Virus record (IMG/VR): IMGVR_UViG_3300042502_002027
Location: 26,365-90,364 of that record
Reading direction: 5' to 3' (one strand)
DNA: 64,000 bases
DNA from: a virus
In this document: piece after piece, positions 42,188-52,129 of the stretch
How positions within the stretch are numbered: position 1 is the stretch's first letter
Layout of the letters: each line of letters opens with the position of its first letter
Notes under the pieces: generated by a model
The model's database searches: none
Seen by the model: only the letters and a program-made list of their open reading frames with translations
Told to the model about the DNA's origin: nothing
Program-made: the position numbers and the translations under genes

Positions 42188-42831
42188 TATACCTTAACAG
42201 GTGTGAAATCAAAGTTAGGTAATTTTTCTCGAACTACTTTAGTAGCTCTTTTAATATATTTAGCATTGTCATCATAGAAGATAGCTTTTTGAAATCCTGT
42301 TTCATTTATTATTTCTACTATTCTTTCACCTTTCCAATGTCCAGAATTTTTTGTTCCATTCGGAGCCATATGTAAACCGTATTTAGGTAATTCTAATCCT
42401 AAGTCTAATAATGTTCTAGTTATCTTATTTCTTAGTGATTCTTCTCTAGCTGTTACTATACATTTATTTTCAACTGATTTGTATAATTCTGAAAGATCTT
42501 TTAATGTACTTGGTAAACTTAAATCTGATAAGTGAAAAGCATTTGGAGTGAACATATATAATCTATCTCCTTTTCTAACCCAGTTACCGAACTCTTTAAG
42601 CTCTTTATTAGGGTCAAGTACATAGATTCTACCATCTTGCCATTTTAGGTCGTCTAATGTAACGCCTACTCTATTTATAGATTGATTTAATAAGTCTTTG
42701 ATTGTTATATCTTCCTTTAGATAATTTATAGCTAATTCATCAAAACTTGGCGAATTCACAAGCGTGTCATCAAAGTCAAAAATGTAAAGCACATTCTCGC
42801 TTGTAAATTCATTGTAGTTTTTAATCTTCAT
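42187..42831 (-). CDS. HAD-superfamily phosphatase with capsid-targeting-like N-terminus
   Basis: A 214-residue protein starting MKIKNYNEFTSEN (ATG 42831), after which the HAD fold begins at once: VLYIFDFDDTLVNSP is motif I (DxDxT), IVTAREESLRNKI carries motif II, and KAIFYDDNAKYI is motif IV. HAD members in phages include 3'-phosphatases of polynucleotide kinase and nucleotidases; the substrate here is unknown. The targeting-like N-terminus directly joined to an enzyme is notable. It overlaps the next leftward gene by 11 nt. Confidence 0.75.
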   Translation of the reverse strand: MKIKNYNEFTSENVLYIFDFDDTLVNSPSFDELAINYLKEDITIKDLLNQSINRVGVTLDDLKWQDGRIYVLDPNKELKEFGNWVRKGDRLYMFTPNAFHLSDLSLPSTLKDLSELYKSVENKCIVTAREESLRNKITRTLLDLGLELPKYGLHMAPNGTKNSGHWKGERIVEIINETGFQKAIFYDDNAKYIKRATKVVREKLPNFDFTPVKV

Positions 42832-43006
42832 ATTCAAAAAATATATCTATAATATCTTGAAACTCTTTTCCAAAGTGTTTAAGACATAGTGTATATATTT
42901 CTTCTTTCAACTCATATCCTTGCGAAAAAAGTTGGTGTACATAAGTTTCTATATCATCAACAGATGTATAGATGTTAAATTCGTCATAATCAGGTACTAA
43001 TAGCAT
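42821..43006 (-). CDS. Small acidic hypothetical protein
   Basis: This 61-residue protein (MLLVPDYDEFNIYTSVDDIE) is mainly helical and acidic, ending IDIFFEYED. It overlaps the HAD gene start, suggesting translational coupling. Function unknown. Confidence 0.55.
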   Translation of the reverse strand: MLLVPDYDEFNIYTSVDDIETYVHQLFSQGYELKEEIYTLCLKHFGKEFQDIIDIFFEYED

Positions 43007-43116
43007 AATAAAGGAAGGTAATTTATTCTATATATTACGAAAAATCGCCAAAAATTTAGATTTTTCAAACATTTATCAAAAAAATCATATAAATTTTACA
43101 AAAAGATTAAAAAAGT

Positions 43117-44784
43117 ATGTCATTAAAAACGGATCTTGCCAAATACAAGCCTAGAAAGGAACAAAAAGAAGCTCTTAATTTTATAGAAGCTGAATATCAA
43201 AAGAATAAATTGAATAAATTTTTCTTACTAAATCTTCCAGTTGGTTCTGGCAAATCTCACTTAGCTTTAATGATTGCTGATTGGTATAAAAAGAATGTTA
43301 ATAAACTTGCTAAAGTTGATATCATTACTAATAGTAAACTTCTTCAAGACCAATATTCAAACGAATATGAATCTATTTCTGATTTGAAAGGTAAAGATAA
43401 TTATGAATGTGAACAATACTCTTGTTCTTGTGCTCAAGGTGCTGAATTTAATCGTTTAAATAAAACATCTTGTGAATCTTGTCCTTATACTTCTGCTAAA
43501 GAATCTTTTATCAGTGGTAATATATCACTTACTAATTTTTACCTATACATTCTTTATGCTATCTATAATCCAAAATTATTAGAAAGTAGAGATTCAAGAG
43601 TTCTTATTGTCGATGAAGCCCATGAGTTTGATGATGTTATGTCTGACTTTATCACTATTAAAGTAACTGAAAATATGGTTAAAAGATTTAAGTTTGCTGA
43701 TGAGTATTCTATTATGAAACAACTTAAAGCCGTTACTTCTATTTCAAATTATGTTGACTTTTTGAAATATCTTAATGGTGAAGTTTTAACGACACTTGAA
43801 TCTATGGAAAAAGGAATGTCAACTTCTCCAAGAAATGTTAAACAAGATAAAAGAGACTTAAAAATCAATAAACTTATTGGTGGTAAAAACTCTGATGTTA
43901 AAACCATGCAATTGGCTACTGATTTAAGACAGTTACAATTAAAAATTGAAATCTTCTTAAAAGAGTATAAAGAAAATCCTAACAACTGGGTATTAGAAAC
44001 TTATTATAATGAGAAGTTAAAACAAAAAGAATTGTCTTTGGAGCCTATTTGGGCTTATGATTACTTAGATAAGTATGTTTTTAGTAATTATGATATGGTT
44101 ATTCTTATGTCAGGTACTATTTTAGATAAGAACCTATTCTGTCAGTTAAATGGTTTAGACGTAGCTAAAGCTGTGTACTACTCAATTCGTTCACCGTTTA
44201 ATCCTAAGAATCGACCTATCTTTTATATGCCTTTAGGTAAGATGTCTTATAAATCTAAAGAAGAAACATTTAAGAAGTATATTCCTTATATTAAGAAGTT
44301 ATTAGATAAGTATAAAAATAAGAAAGGTATCATTCATACTAACTCATTTGAATTAGCTAAATGGATTGAACAATCAATTCGAGATCCAAGATTGATATTT
44401 CACGACTCTTCTAATAAAGATGAAATGTTGAAACTTCATAAGGAATCAGAAGAACCAACAGTTATTGTTTCTCCTTCTATGGATACTGGAGTTTCTTTTG
44501 ATAATGATGATGCTCGTTTTCAAATTATTGCTAAAGTTCCTTATCCTTCTTTAGGTTCTCAAAAGAATAAATTGAGACAATCAAATAATCCTGATTGGTA
44601 TGCTTGGAAAACAGTTTCTGGTTTAGTTCAGATGTCAGGTAGACCAGTTCGTTCAGAAATTGATTATGCTGATACTATTATCTTAGATGGTTCATTTGGT
44701 GATGTTATTAAACACAGTTCACACTTTATACCGGATTGGATTCAAGAGGCTATTAAAAAGATAAACGTTAACATTAACGCATAA
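43117..44784 (+). CDS. DinG/XPD-like SF2 DNA helicase
   Basis: This 555-residue helicase. Walker A LPVGSGKSHLAL (about 40-50), DEAH box in VLIVDEAHEFDDV (about 166-169), SAT-like ILMSGTIL, and motif VI QMSGRPVRSEIDYAD are visible. Between motifs I and II are four cysteines (YECEQYSCSC...TSCESCPYT), as in the Fe-S cluster of DinG/XPD family helicases that unwind 5'-3'. It is near the polymerase and DnaB genes, so a replication, recombination or R-loop clearance role is likely. Confidence 0.85.
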   Translation: MSLKTDLAKYKPRKEQKEALNFIEAEYQKNKLNKFFLLNLPVGSGKSHLALMIADWYKKNVNKLAKVDIITNSKLLQDQYSNEYESISDLKGKDNYECEQYSCSCAQGAEFNRLNKTSCESCPYTSAKESFISGNISLTNFYLYILYAIYNPKLLESRDSRVLIVDEAHEFDDVMSDFITIKVTENMVKRFKFADEYSIMKQLKAVTSISNYVDFLKYLNGEVLTTLESMEKGMSTSPRNVKQDKRDLKINKLIGGKNSDVKTMQLATDLRQLQLKIEIFLKEYKENPNNWVLETYYNEKLKQKELSLEPIWAYDYLDKYVFSNYDMVILMSGTILDKNLFCQLNGLDVAKAVYYSIRSPFNPKNRPIFYMPLGKMSYKSKEETFKKYIPYIKKLLDKYKNKKGIIHTNSFELAKWIEQSIRDPRLIFHDSSNKDEMLKLHKESEEPTVIVSPSMDTGVSFDNDDARFQIIAKVPYPSLGSQKNKLRQSNNPDWYAWKTVSGLVQMSGRPVRSEIDYADTIILDGSFGDVIKHSSHFIPDWIQEAIKKINVNINA

Positions 44785-44813
44785 AAAAACCCACTCATTT
44801 GAGTGGGTTTTTG
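44785..44813. terminator. Bidirectional intrinsic terminator
   Basis: AAAAACCCACTC / GAGTGGGTTTTT hairpin with ATTT loop. Confidence 0.88.
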
Positions 44814-44833
44814 TTTTATATTAAATTTAAAAA

Positions 44834-45367
44834 TTATTTCTTTTTTGCTTCAATTGCTTTTCTTAATCCTTCAGGTAATTTAGATTGTGCTTTAGATAAA
44901 CCTTTAGTTTCTTTTTTGTCATCTTTTTTGTCATCTTTAGCGTCTTTAGCCGCTTTTTTCATAGATTCTTTTTTATCACCATCTTTATCTAAGTCTAAAA
45001 AGTCAGGTTTAGCTTTTTTACCACCTTTTTCTTCTTTGTCTTCTTTCTTATCAGCTTTTTTACCAGCCTTTTTATCTAAGTAAGCTTGAAAGCCAGCGTT
45101 GATTTTCTTTCTTTCAACTACTTCGTCACCCCAAACTCTACCTCTTTCTTCTTCTCTTTCTTCTTCGTAAGTATCTTCTTGTTCAGATTCTTCTCTTTCT
45201 TCTAATTCTTCTTCCTCTTCTTCAGAGTTAAATATTTCTTCCTCTTCTTGATCAAAAGCTTGTTCATTCTCATCTGGGTGAGTCATAAAGTTTTTGTTTT
45301 CCTCTTCATCAGAGAATCTTCCTAGGTCATGACCTGTAAAGTTTTCGAATTTTTTTAAGTATTTCAT
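44834..45367 (-). CDS. Highly charged internal-head-type protein
   Basis: This 177-residue protein starts MKYLKKFENFTGHDLGRF. Residues ~20-85 are very acidic (runs of Glu), whereas ~95-177 are lysine-rich (KKAGKKADKKEDKEEKGGKK, given in part) with the motif KPDFLDLDKDGDKKESM. Extreme charge asymmetry plus a targeting-like N-terminus is what one expects from a head-packed, DNA-associated protein. No enzyme motif. A promoter motif is present upstream on the minus strand. Confidence 0.62.
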   Translation of the reverse strand: MKYLKKFENFTGHDLGRFSDEEENKNFMTHPDENEQAFDQEEEEIFNSEEEEEELEEREESEQEDTYEEEREEERGRVWGDEVVERKKINAGFQAYLDKKAGKKADKKEDKEEKGGKKAKPDFLDLDKDGDKKESMKKAAKDAKDDKKDDKKETKGLSKAQSKLPEGLRKAIEAKKK

Positions 45368-45481
45368 TTTAGCACAATAATTTTTTATAACTTATATATT
45401 AATTACAAAACATCAAATAACCTATTTTTATTAGTTTCTTCAAAATATTTTCAAACTTTAATAAAAATGATGGTAAATAAA

Positions 45482-45491
45482 TAATATATAC
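45482..45491 (+). promoter_or_regulatory. Phage-type promoter motif, near-leaderless
   Basis: TAATATATAC ends 6 nt before the ATG at 45498. Confidence 0.5.
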
Positions 45492-45497
45492 TTTAAT

Positions 45498-46289
45498 ATG
45501 AAGATTCAAAGGTATAACGATTACAGCTTACAGTATGATATGGCTCAAGAGTTCTTAAACTCATTTGATGAAATAGTTAGTGAGGCTTCTGGTGGTAAAT
45601 CTTCATATGAAAGAGTTACTAAAAAGATTATTTCAGACCTAAAATTAAATTTTAGTTTAGTAGCCACATTTGGTGCTGGTATTGGTGCTCTTTATCCTGT
45701 AGTTCAAGGTATTATGACCAATATGAATCTTGATTCGTTTAATCTTAATACTGAATCAGTTGTACTATTGACACTTGCTGCTGTTACTATAACTTATTTA
45801 GAAGAAAAAAAGTTCAAATCCGCTGAAGAAGAAGCTACTTTAACAAAAGATTCTAAATCTATGTTGGAAGAATTAAAAATGAGAGGTTTTGGAAACGGTA
45901 TCGTTAAAAAGTTAATGAAATCTCTTGAATCAATTAAGAACATATTTTCAATAATTGGTAAACACTTAGGAGCTGTTGTTGGTAGTATTATAGATATGTT
46001 TGCTTATACCTCACTTTTAATACCTATAATGAATGGTGTTATGTTTATTATTAATAAATATGATTTAAATTTAGAAACACTTCCACAAAATTTTCTAGGA
46101 TTGGCTGTCGGTGTTGGTACTATTATAGCTAAACATGGTATTGTAGAAATTATAAACAGAATTAAAAATAAATTTCCTATCAATCCAAAAGAAGTTCTGG
46201 ATGATATAGAAACACCAGCTATTCAAAGATTTGCTACGTTTGGAGACTCAGAAGAGAAACAAGATGGCGATTTAATCAAGGAGCAATAA
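45498..46289 (+). CDS. Membrane protein with capsid-targeting-like N-terminus
   Basis: This 263-residue protein starts MKIQRYNDYSLQYDMAQEFL. Hydrophobic segments lie near 52-72, 84-98, 154-176 and 196-212. The plan matches the proteins at 37264 and 39765. It could be an injected membrane protein. Function unknown. Confidence 0.6.
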   Translation: MKIQRYNDYSLQYDMAQEFLNSFDEIVSEASGGKSSYERVTKKIISDLKLNFSLVATFGAGIGALYPVVQGIMTNMNLDSFNLNTESVVLLTLAAVTITYLEEKKFKSAEEEATLTKDSKSMLEELKMRGFGNGIVKKLMKSLESIKNIFSIIGKHLGAVVGSIIDMFAYTSLLIPIMNGVMFIINKYDLNLETLPQNFLGLAVGVGTIIAKHGIVEIINRIKNKFPINPKEVLDDIETPAIQRFATFGDSEEKQDGDLIKEQ

Positions 46290-46346
46290 GTTTAAATCTA
46301 AACTTAGTCCTTTCATTTGATATAATATAAAAATGAAAATGATTAG

Positions 46347-47681
46347 ATGACTCCACAACTAGAAAAAGTATTCTTTAATTTTATACTCAAGAACAAGAAG
46401 TACTTTGATATTGTAAAACCCTATTTTTTCAGAAACTCAGAAATCCAACTTGTATATGGTATTATTCGTGAGTATATGATTAAAGGTAATGATACTCAAA
46501 CTCCGACACCTCGTCAGATTTTGGATATGGTTTCTTTGGATGATAAAGAAGGAGTTATTACAAAGGAGATTCTTAAATCTATTCTTCAAGTCGATCTTAA
46601 AGAATATGATGAGAAAAACTTTATCGAACCTAAGTTTAATGCTTGGATATTATCCAATCGTTTGAAAACGGGTACAGTTGATATTATTGACGAAACAAGA
46701 AATCTTGACTCTATTTCAGACTTTGAAAAGGCTGTTGAAGCCGCTGATAGAATTAGAAGTATAGTTGATGAGATGTCATCTACCAATTTTGTACAAGACG
46801 ATGATATGGGTTCTGACTTTGATGATCCTGAAAATCACGTTCAAGACTCCTCTAAATTTAAAGTAAAGTGTGGATTTGAATCTATTGACCATATGTTAGG
46901 TGGTGGTTGGGATATTTCCACATTAAATGTTGTAATGGCTGAGACTAATAACGGTAAGTCTCTCTGGATGCAAAATTTTGCTTTTAAGGCAGCAGATATG
47001 GGTAACAATGTTCTTTATATTACACTTGAAATGAGTGAAAGAAAAGTTATGAAGAGAATTGGTGCTATGCGTTTAAGAATTCCTATTAATGATTATGATG
47101 TAATGTCAAAAGACACTGAAATGATTAAGAAAAGAATTCAAAATCTTAGTAAACCAGATGGTAGTGGTGCTGACTTATTTGAAAGAAAAGTTGGTAAAAT
47201 CTACACTAAGTTTTGGGCGGCTGGTACAGCAACAGTAAATGACTTTGATAATTACATACAAAAGTTAAAAGAGAAAAAAGATATTAAAATTGACTTGGTT
47301 ATTGTTGATTATATTACTCTTGTTACAGCTGGTAAAGTTGCTGCCGCTGATAACCTTTATACAAAAGGTAAATTTTTAGCAGAGGCTTTAAGAGCTTTAG
47401 GTGCTAAATATAAATGTCCGGTCATTACCGGTGTTCAAGTGGCTAAGGATGCTTGGAATTCAGCTGATATTACATTAGAAAGTGTTCCAGAATCTAAGGC
47501 AATAGCTGAAACTGCTGATACATTTTTTGCTATAATAAGAACAGAAGAAATGAAAAGGCAGAATATTTACAGATTCAAATTATTAAAACAAAGAGATGGT
47601 GATTTCTTAAAATCTCAAATCAAGTTGAATTTGAATTCTACATATCTGACTTTAGAAAACGACCAATTTATAGACCAGTAA
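46347..47681 (+). CDS. Replicative DNA helicase (DnaB/T4 gp41-like)
   Basis: This 444-residue hexameric helicase unwinds DNA at the fork. An N-terminal helical domain (1-150) is followed by a RecA-like core: VMAETNNGKSLW is the Walker A with Asn for Gly (about 198-208), ITLEMSERKVMKRI is DnaB motif H1a-like, IDLVIVDYITLV is Walker B, and PVITGVQVAKDAW and LLKQRDGDFLKSQIKL are motifs H3-H4. It works with the family B polymerase; a primase is not seen adjacent. It is followed by an acidic gene of unknown role. Confidence 0.92.
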   Translation: MTPQLEKVFFNFILKNKKYFDIVKPYFFRNSEIQLVYGIIREYMIKGNDTQTPTPRQILDMVSLDDKEGVITKEILKSILQVDLKEYDEKNFIEPKFNAWILSNRLKTGTVDIIDETRNLDSISDFEKAVEAADRIRSIVDEMSSTNFVQDDDMGSDFDDPENHVQDSSKFKVKCGFESIDHMLGGGWDISTLNVVMAETNNGKSLWMQNFAFKAADMGNNVLYITLEMSERKVMKRIGAMRLRIPINDYDVMSKDTEMIKKRIQNLSKPDGSGADLFERKVGKIYTKFWAAGTATVNDFDNYIQKLKEKKDIKIDLVIVDYITLVTAGKVAAADNLYTKGKFLAEALRALGAKYKCPVITGVQVAKDAWNSADITLESVPESKAIAETADTFFAIIRTEEMKRQNIYRFKLLKQRDGDFLKSQIKLNLNSTYLTLENDQFIDQ

Positions 47682-47709
47682 TTGGTTTAAAAAAAATTAA
47701 AAAAACTCT

Positions 47710-48684
47710 ATGGCTAAAAAAGTTAGAGATGACGAAGAATTCGATGATATAGAAAATGAATTCGATGAAGAATCAACTGAACAAGAATCAGTACCAGAAG
47801 ATGACTCAGATGATAATGATTCTGATGATGAAGAAGGTGGTGGTTTAGGTCTTGATGATGATGATGAGAATATAGACATCATTATTGAGATTGATGAAGA
47901 TGATCTTGATATCATTGAACCTGAATCGGAAGTAAAAACAGAAGAACCAGACCCAGATGAAGTTGTTCTTTCTAAACATAAATTAGAAGGTAAACACTCA
48001 TTAAAATATGATTCTATTTTCAAAGGTAAAAAAGAAGATCCATTAGATGAAGAAGATGGTACAAGTTCTTTTGACACATATCATAAAGATACAATTGAAG
48101 TAGATAGATCTTCTAACTACTATTTTGAATCAATTGATAATGAAAAATACATAAGGTCTAAACAAGTAAAAGAAAGAGTATATGAAGTTCTTGAAAAAAA
48201 TACATCAATTAATTTCTTGAACAATCGTAGAAAACCTTCTAGAACAGACTTTAATCAATACTACAATATTTTGAAAGATAATCTTCAAAGTGAAAGTTTT
48301 ACTAATGTAGAATTGTTTAATGAATTAGCTGTTTATTTTTCTGATAATTTATTCAACATGTTTAAATTATTGGATAAAAAATGGAGAAATCTTATAATTT
48401 TAGAATTACAAGACCATATTGGTAAAAATAATAATTCTAAAGAAATTACAAATAGAAATATTTATGAAGGTACTGAAATTGAATTTCAATGGCTTGATGA
48501 ATTTACAAACCATATGATTACAATAACTGGTGATGTGGTTGAAGTAGATTATGAAAATTCTAAGTTTAAAGTAAACTCATATGAAAGAATTTATGAAGTT
48601 AAATTAGAAATGATTAGTAAAATACTTAATAACACCAAGTTTAAGTATAATTTAAATAAACTTAATAATATTGATTTTCTATAA
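47710..48684 (+). CDS. Hypothetical acidic protein after helicase
   Basis: This 324-residue protein has a 70-residue N-terminal region of Asp/Glu runs followed by a helical, probably globular C-terminal ~200 residues (YYFESIDNEKYIRSKQ, TDFNQYYNILKDNLQ, LLDKKWRNLIILEL). No family is recognised. The position between the helicase and NrdA is compatible with a replication accessory protein, for instance a helicase loader or single-strand binding adaptor, but no motif shows it. Confidence 0.55.
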   Translation: MAKKVRDDEEFDDIENEFDEESTEQESVPEDDSDDNDSDDEEGGGLGLDDDDENIDIIIEIDEDDLDIIEPESEVKTEEPDPDEVVLSKHKLEGKHSLKYDSIFKGKKEDPLDEEDGTSSFDTYHKDTIEVDRSSNYYFESIDNEKYIRSKQVKERVYEVLEKNTSINFLNNRRKPSRTDFNQYYNILKDNLQSESFTNVELFNELAVYFSDNLFNMFKLLDKKWRNLIILELQDHIGKNNNSKEITNRNIYEGTEIEFQWLDEFTNHMITITGDVVEVDYENSKFKVNSYERIYEVKLEMISKILNNTKFKYNLNKLNNIDFL

Positions 48685-48783
48685 TTTTTCTGAGCAGTAT
48701 AAAAAACCTCAAAAAATTAAAATTTTAGATTTTTCAGTAAAAAAATGAACCAATATATAAAAGACAAAAAAATTAAATAAAAT

Positions 48784-51330
48784 ATGAATATAAAAGTAGT
48801 AAAAAGAAATGGGAAGAAAGAACCGGTAATGTTAGATAAAATCTTAGATAGAATCACTCAACAAACATATGGTTTAGACAAGTTAATTATTCCTTTTGAG
48901 GTGGCTCAAAAAGTAATTGAAGGTATTATGCCGGATATTAAAACACAAGTTTTGGACCAATTGGCAATGGAAACAGCAGCATCATTGGCAACTAAGCATC
49001 CAGACTATTCTATATTAGCGGCTCGATTAGCAATCACAAACTTACACAAAGAAACTAAGAAAAGTTTTTCAGAAACTGTTACGGATTTGTATAAGTATAT
49101 TGATCCAAAAACTGGTAAACATTCACCAATTGTTTCTGAATCATTTTATAGAATTGTTAAAAGACATGCTGATGAGATTGATTCGGCAATTGTTCACTCA
49201 AGAGACCATAACTTTGATTACTTTGGTTTCAAAACATTAGAGAAATCTTATCTTTTGAAATTAGATGGTAAAGTTGCTGAACGTCCTCAATATATGTATA
49301 TGAGAACAGCTCTTCAAGTATGGGGTGAGAATTTAGAAAAAGTTATTGAAACTTATAATACACTTTCAGAAGGATATTATACTCACGCAACTCCAACTTT
49401 ATTTAATTCTGGTACAGGTAGACCACAATTATCATCTTGTTTCTTATTAGATTTAGAGTCTGATTCTATTGAAGGTATCTTTAATACTCTTAAAGAATCT
49501 GCTCAAATTTCTAAGAATGCTGGTGGTATTGGTATTTCTTTCACTAAAGTTAGATCTAAAGGAACTTACATTGCTGGTACTAACGGTACTTCAAATGGTA
49601 TTATTCCTTTCTTGAAAATCTTTAATGAAACAGCAAGAGCCGTTGACCAAGGTGGTGGTAAACGTAAAGGTTCAATTGCTATTTATATGGAGCCTTGGCA
49701 TTCAGACATTATGGAATTCTTGGATCTTCGTAAAAACCAAGGTAAAGATGAAGTTCGTGCTCGTGATTTATTCTTGGCTATGTGGATGAATGACTTGTTC
49801 ATGGAAAGAGTTGAACTTGATGAAGATTGGACTTTGATGTGTCCTCATGAGTGTTCTGGTTTAACAGAAACTTATGGTCAAGAATTCAGAGAACTTTATA
49901 CTAAATATGAAAATTTAGGAAAAGGTAAAAGAACTCTTAAAGCAAGAGAAGTTTGGAATAAAATTCTTGAATCTCAAATTGAAACAGGAACTCCTTATAT
50001 TCTTTATAAAGATTCTATCAATGAGAAATCAAACCAAGCTAACATTGGTGTAGTTAGAAGTTCTAACTTATGTGCTGAAATCGTTGAAGCTACTGGTATC
50101 ACAAAAACTCAAGGTGAGATTTTGAAAAACAAAGAGTTACTTACTAAATTAGGATTAAGTGAGTTCTATGGCGAAGAATCAGTAAATGAAACTGCTGTTT
50201 GTAACTTGGCTTCAATCGCTTTGCCTAAGTTCATTAACAAAAACAAAACTTACAACTTCAATAAGTTATATGAAGTGGCTTATGCGGCTACAATTAACTT
50301 AAACAATGTAATTGATGTTAATTTTTATCCATCACCTGCTGCTAAGTTCTCTAACTTATTACACAGACCAATTGGATTAGGTGTTCAAGGTTTAGCTGAT
50401 GTATTCTTTATGTTAGGTTTACCTTATGAATCAGAAGAAGCTAAATCAATAAACAAAGAAATCTTTGAAACTATTTACTATGCTTCGATTAAAGCTTCTT
50501 GTGACTTAGCCAAAACTGAGGGTGCTTATGCTACTTATGAAGGTTCACCTATCTCTAAAGGTAAATTACAATTCGACCTATGGGCTGTTACTCCAACTAA
50601 GAGATGGGATTGGGATAAATTAAGAGAAGATATTAAAAAGTATGGTGTTAGAAATTCTTTAACAACTTGTATCATGCCAACTGCTTCTACAGCATCTATT
50701 TTAGGTAACGAAGCATCTTGTGAAGCTCAAACTTCAAATATGTACACTCGTTCAGTTTTATCTGGTACTTTTATCTTAGTAAACAAATACTTAGTTAAAG
50801 AATTAGTTAAGTTAAACTTGTGGGGTGATACTTTAAGAAAGAAAATTATCAATGAGAATGGATCTATTCAGAATATACCTGAGGTTCCAACTAACTTAAA
50901 AGAAGTTTATAAAACAGTTTATGAAATTAAACAAAGAGATGTTATTGATATGGCGGCTGATAGAGGTGCCTTTATTGACCAAACACAATCAATGAATATC
51001 TTTATGGACTCTCCAAACTTTGCGAAGCTAACAGCCATGCATTTTTATGGTTGGGGAAGAAGAAACTTCATTATGAACGCTGATGGTACTCCTAATGTTC
51101 CTCAAGGTGAAACTATTGAAGTCATTTATGATAAAGATGGTAAACCAAGATGTTACCGTGATAAGAAATCAAATCTTAAAACAGGTATCTACTACTTGAG
51201 AAATAAAGCAGCATCTGATGCTGTTAAGTTCACAGTACAAGAAGAACAAAAGAAATCTGTTGACGAACAAATGGCTGAAATTAGTTGTTCACTTGATAAT
51301 CCAGATGATTGTTTAGCTTGTGGTTCTTAA
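48784..51330 (+). CDS. nrdA: Class I ribonucleotide reductase, large subunit
   Basis: This 848-residue NrdA reduces ribonucleoside diphosphates to deoxy forms. An N-terminal ATP-cone (KVVKRNGKKEPVMLDKILDRI) gives overall activity control. The catalytic barrel includes THATPTLFNSGTGRPQLSSC, AQISKNAGGIGISFTKVR, NLCAEIVE, NETAVCNLASIALPKF and the tail TTCIMPTASTASILGNE. The last residues CLACGS hold the two redox cysteines that pass electrons. A partner NrdB is not in this window. A TATATAAAA motif lies about 25 nt upstream of the start. Confidence 0.95.
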   Translation: MNIKVVKRNGKKEPVMLDKILDRITQQTYGLDKLIIPFEVAQKVIEGIMPDIKTQVLDQLAMETAASLATKHPDYSILAARLAITNLHKETKKSFSETVTDLYKYIDPKTGKHSPIVSESFYRIVKRHADEIDSAIVHSRDHNFDYFGFKTLEKSYLLKLDGKVAERPQYMYMRTALQVWGENLEKVIETYNTLSEGYYTHATPTLFNSGTGRPQLSSCFLLDLESDSIEGIFNTLKESAQISKNAGGIGISFTKVRSKGTYIAGTNGTSNGIIPFLKIFNETARAVDQGGGKRKGSIAIYMEPWHSDIMEFLDLRKNQGKDEVRARDLFLAMWMNDLFMERVELDEDWTLMCPHECSGLTETYGQEFRELYTKYENLGKGKRTLKAREVWNKILESQIETGTPYILYKDSINEKSNQANIGVVRSSNLCAEIVEATGITKTQGEILKNKELLTKLGLSEFYGEESVNETAVCNLASIALPKFINKNKTYNFNKLYEVAYAATINLNNVIDVNFYPSPAAKFSNLLHRPIGLGVQGLADVFFMLGLPYESEEAKSINKEIFETIYYASIKASCDLAKTEGAYATYEGSPISKGKLQFDLWAVTPTKRWDWDKLREDIKKYGVRNSLTTCIMPTASTASILGNEASCEAQTSNMYTRSVLSGTFILVNKYLVKELVKLNLWGDTLRKKIINENGSIQNIPEVPTNLKEVYKTVYEIKQRDVIDMAADRGAFIDQTQSMNIFMDSPNFAKLTAMHFYGWGRRNFIMNADGTPNVPQGETIEVIYDKDGKPRCYRDKKSNLKTGIYYLRNKAASDAVKFTVQEEQKKSVDEQMAEISCSLDNPDDCLACGS

Positions 51331-51346
51331 TCACTAAATAATATTG

Positions 51347-51377
51347 AAAAGGGATTGTGTGAACAATCCCTTTTTTT
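51347..51377 (+). terminator. Intrinsic terminator after nrdA
   Basis: AAAAGGGATTGT / ACAATCCCTTTT hairpin with GTGA loop and T-run, just after the nrdA stop. Confidence 0.88.
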
Positions 51378-51406
51378 ATTATATAAATAAAAAGAAAATT
51401 ATTTTT

Positions 51407-52051
51407 ATGAATAAAATTGAGATAGAAGGAAAATTAGATAGAAGTTGGATACTTGAACTAATGTCTAGCGGTTATAACACATATGAAATTGCCATAAATT
51501 ATGAATTAACAGAAGATACTATTTTAGAATGTACTGATCTTTTAGATAAAAATGTACTTTTACAAGGTTTGAACTTTTCAGAAGACTTTATTAATAAGGC
51601 TATAGAAGTTGAATATTTAAATGTTGAAGATATTTATGAATTGGGTATGAAAACCTATTCTAATTTATCTGATGAATTTATATCTAAGCATAAAGAGAAT
51701 ATAAACTGGGATAGAATGATACTTTACATCTCTACTCAATCAGATTCATTTGATAAACATACTAAGGTTATTGAAGATAAAGATTTATGGTCAATTATAA
51801 GTGCTAATGATTTATCAATTGATTTTATTAGACAATGGAAAGACAAATTAGATTGGTCTTACTTATCAATGGTTAAGTCATTTACTGATGAAGAAAAGTT
51901 AGAATTTGATAACTATATTATGACACCTGTTCAACAAGAACTACCTGGAGACTTAATAAATACTGATGATTTGAAAGTTACTGATAAAATGTCTGATGAA
52001 GAATTAGAAAACTTAATTGAGGAAATTTCAAAACATTTTGGAAAGTATTAG
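51407..52051 (+). CDS. Repeat-type hypothetical protein
   Basis: A 214-residue protein from ATG 51407 (the upstream Met would lie in the terminator). It contains LSDEFISKHKENINWDRMIL and LSIDFIRQWKDKLDWSYLSM, two copies of the L-S-x-x-F-I-x-x-x-x-x-x-[IL]-[ND]-W repeat seen in many large-virus and phage proteins. Function unknown. It ends close to the promoter region of the non-coding RNA. Confidence 0.6.
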   Translation: MNKIEIEGKLDRSWILELMSSGYNTYEIAINYELTEDTILECTDLLDKNVLLQGLNFSEDFINKAIEVEYLNVEDIYELGMKTYSNLSDEFISKHKENINWDRMILYISTQSDSFDKHTKVIEDKDLWSIISANDLSIDFIRQWKDKLDWSYLSMVKSFTDEEKLEFDNYIMTPVQQELPGDLINTDDLKVTDKMSDEELENLIEEISKHFGKY

Positions 52052-52068
52052 TATAACTACTATCTTTG
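52036..52068 (+). promoter_or_regulatory. Bacteroidetes-type promoter before Ro60-associated RNA
   Basis: TTTTG (52036-52040), 20 nt, TATCTTTG (52061-52068), which overlaps the end of the preceding gene. Confidence 0.6.
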
Positions 52069-52073
52069 TAGAA

Positions 52074-52125
52074 CTATAAACAATCCACCTTTGAAAAAAA
52101 CGAAATTTTAGAGGTTGATATATAC
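52074..52125 (+). promoter_or_regulatory. Extended conserved promoter element (copy 3)
   Basis: CTATAAACAATCCAC, TTGAAA, GAAATTTT, GAGGTTGATATATAC: the same composite as before the capsid gene (8996-9047) and similar to 6791-6842. Confidence 0.6.
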
Positions 52126-52129
52126 TAAA

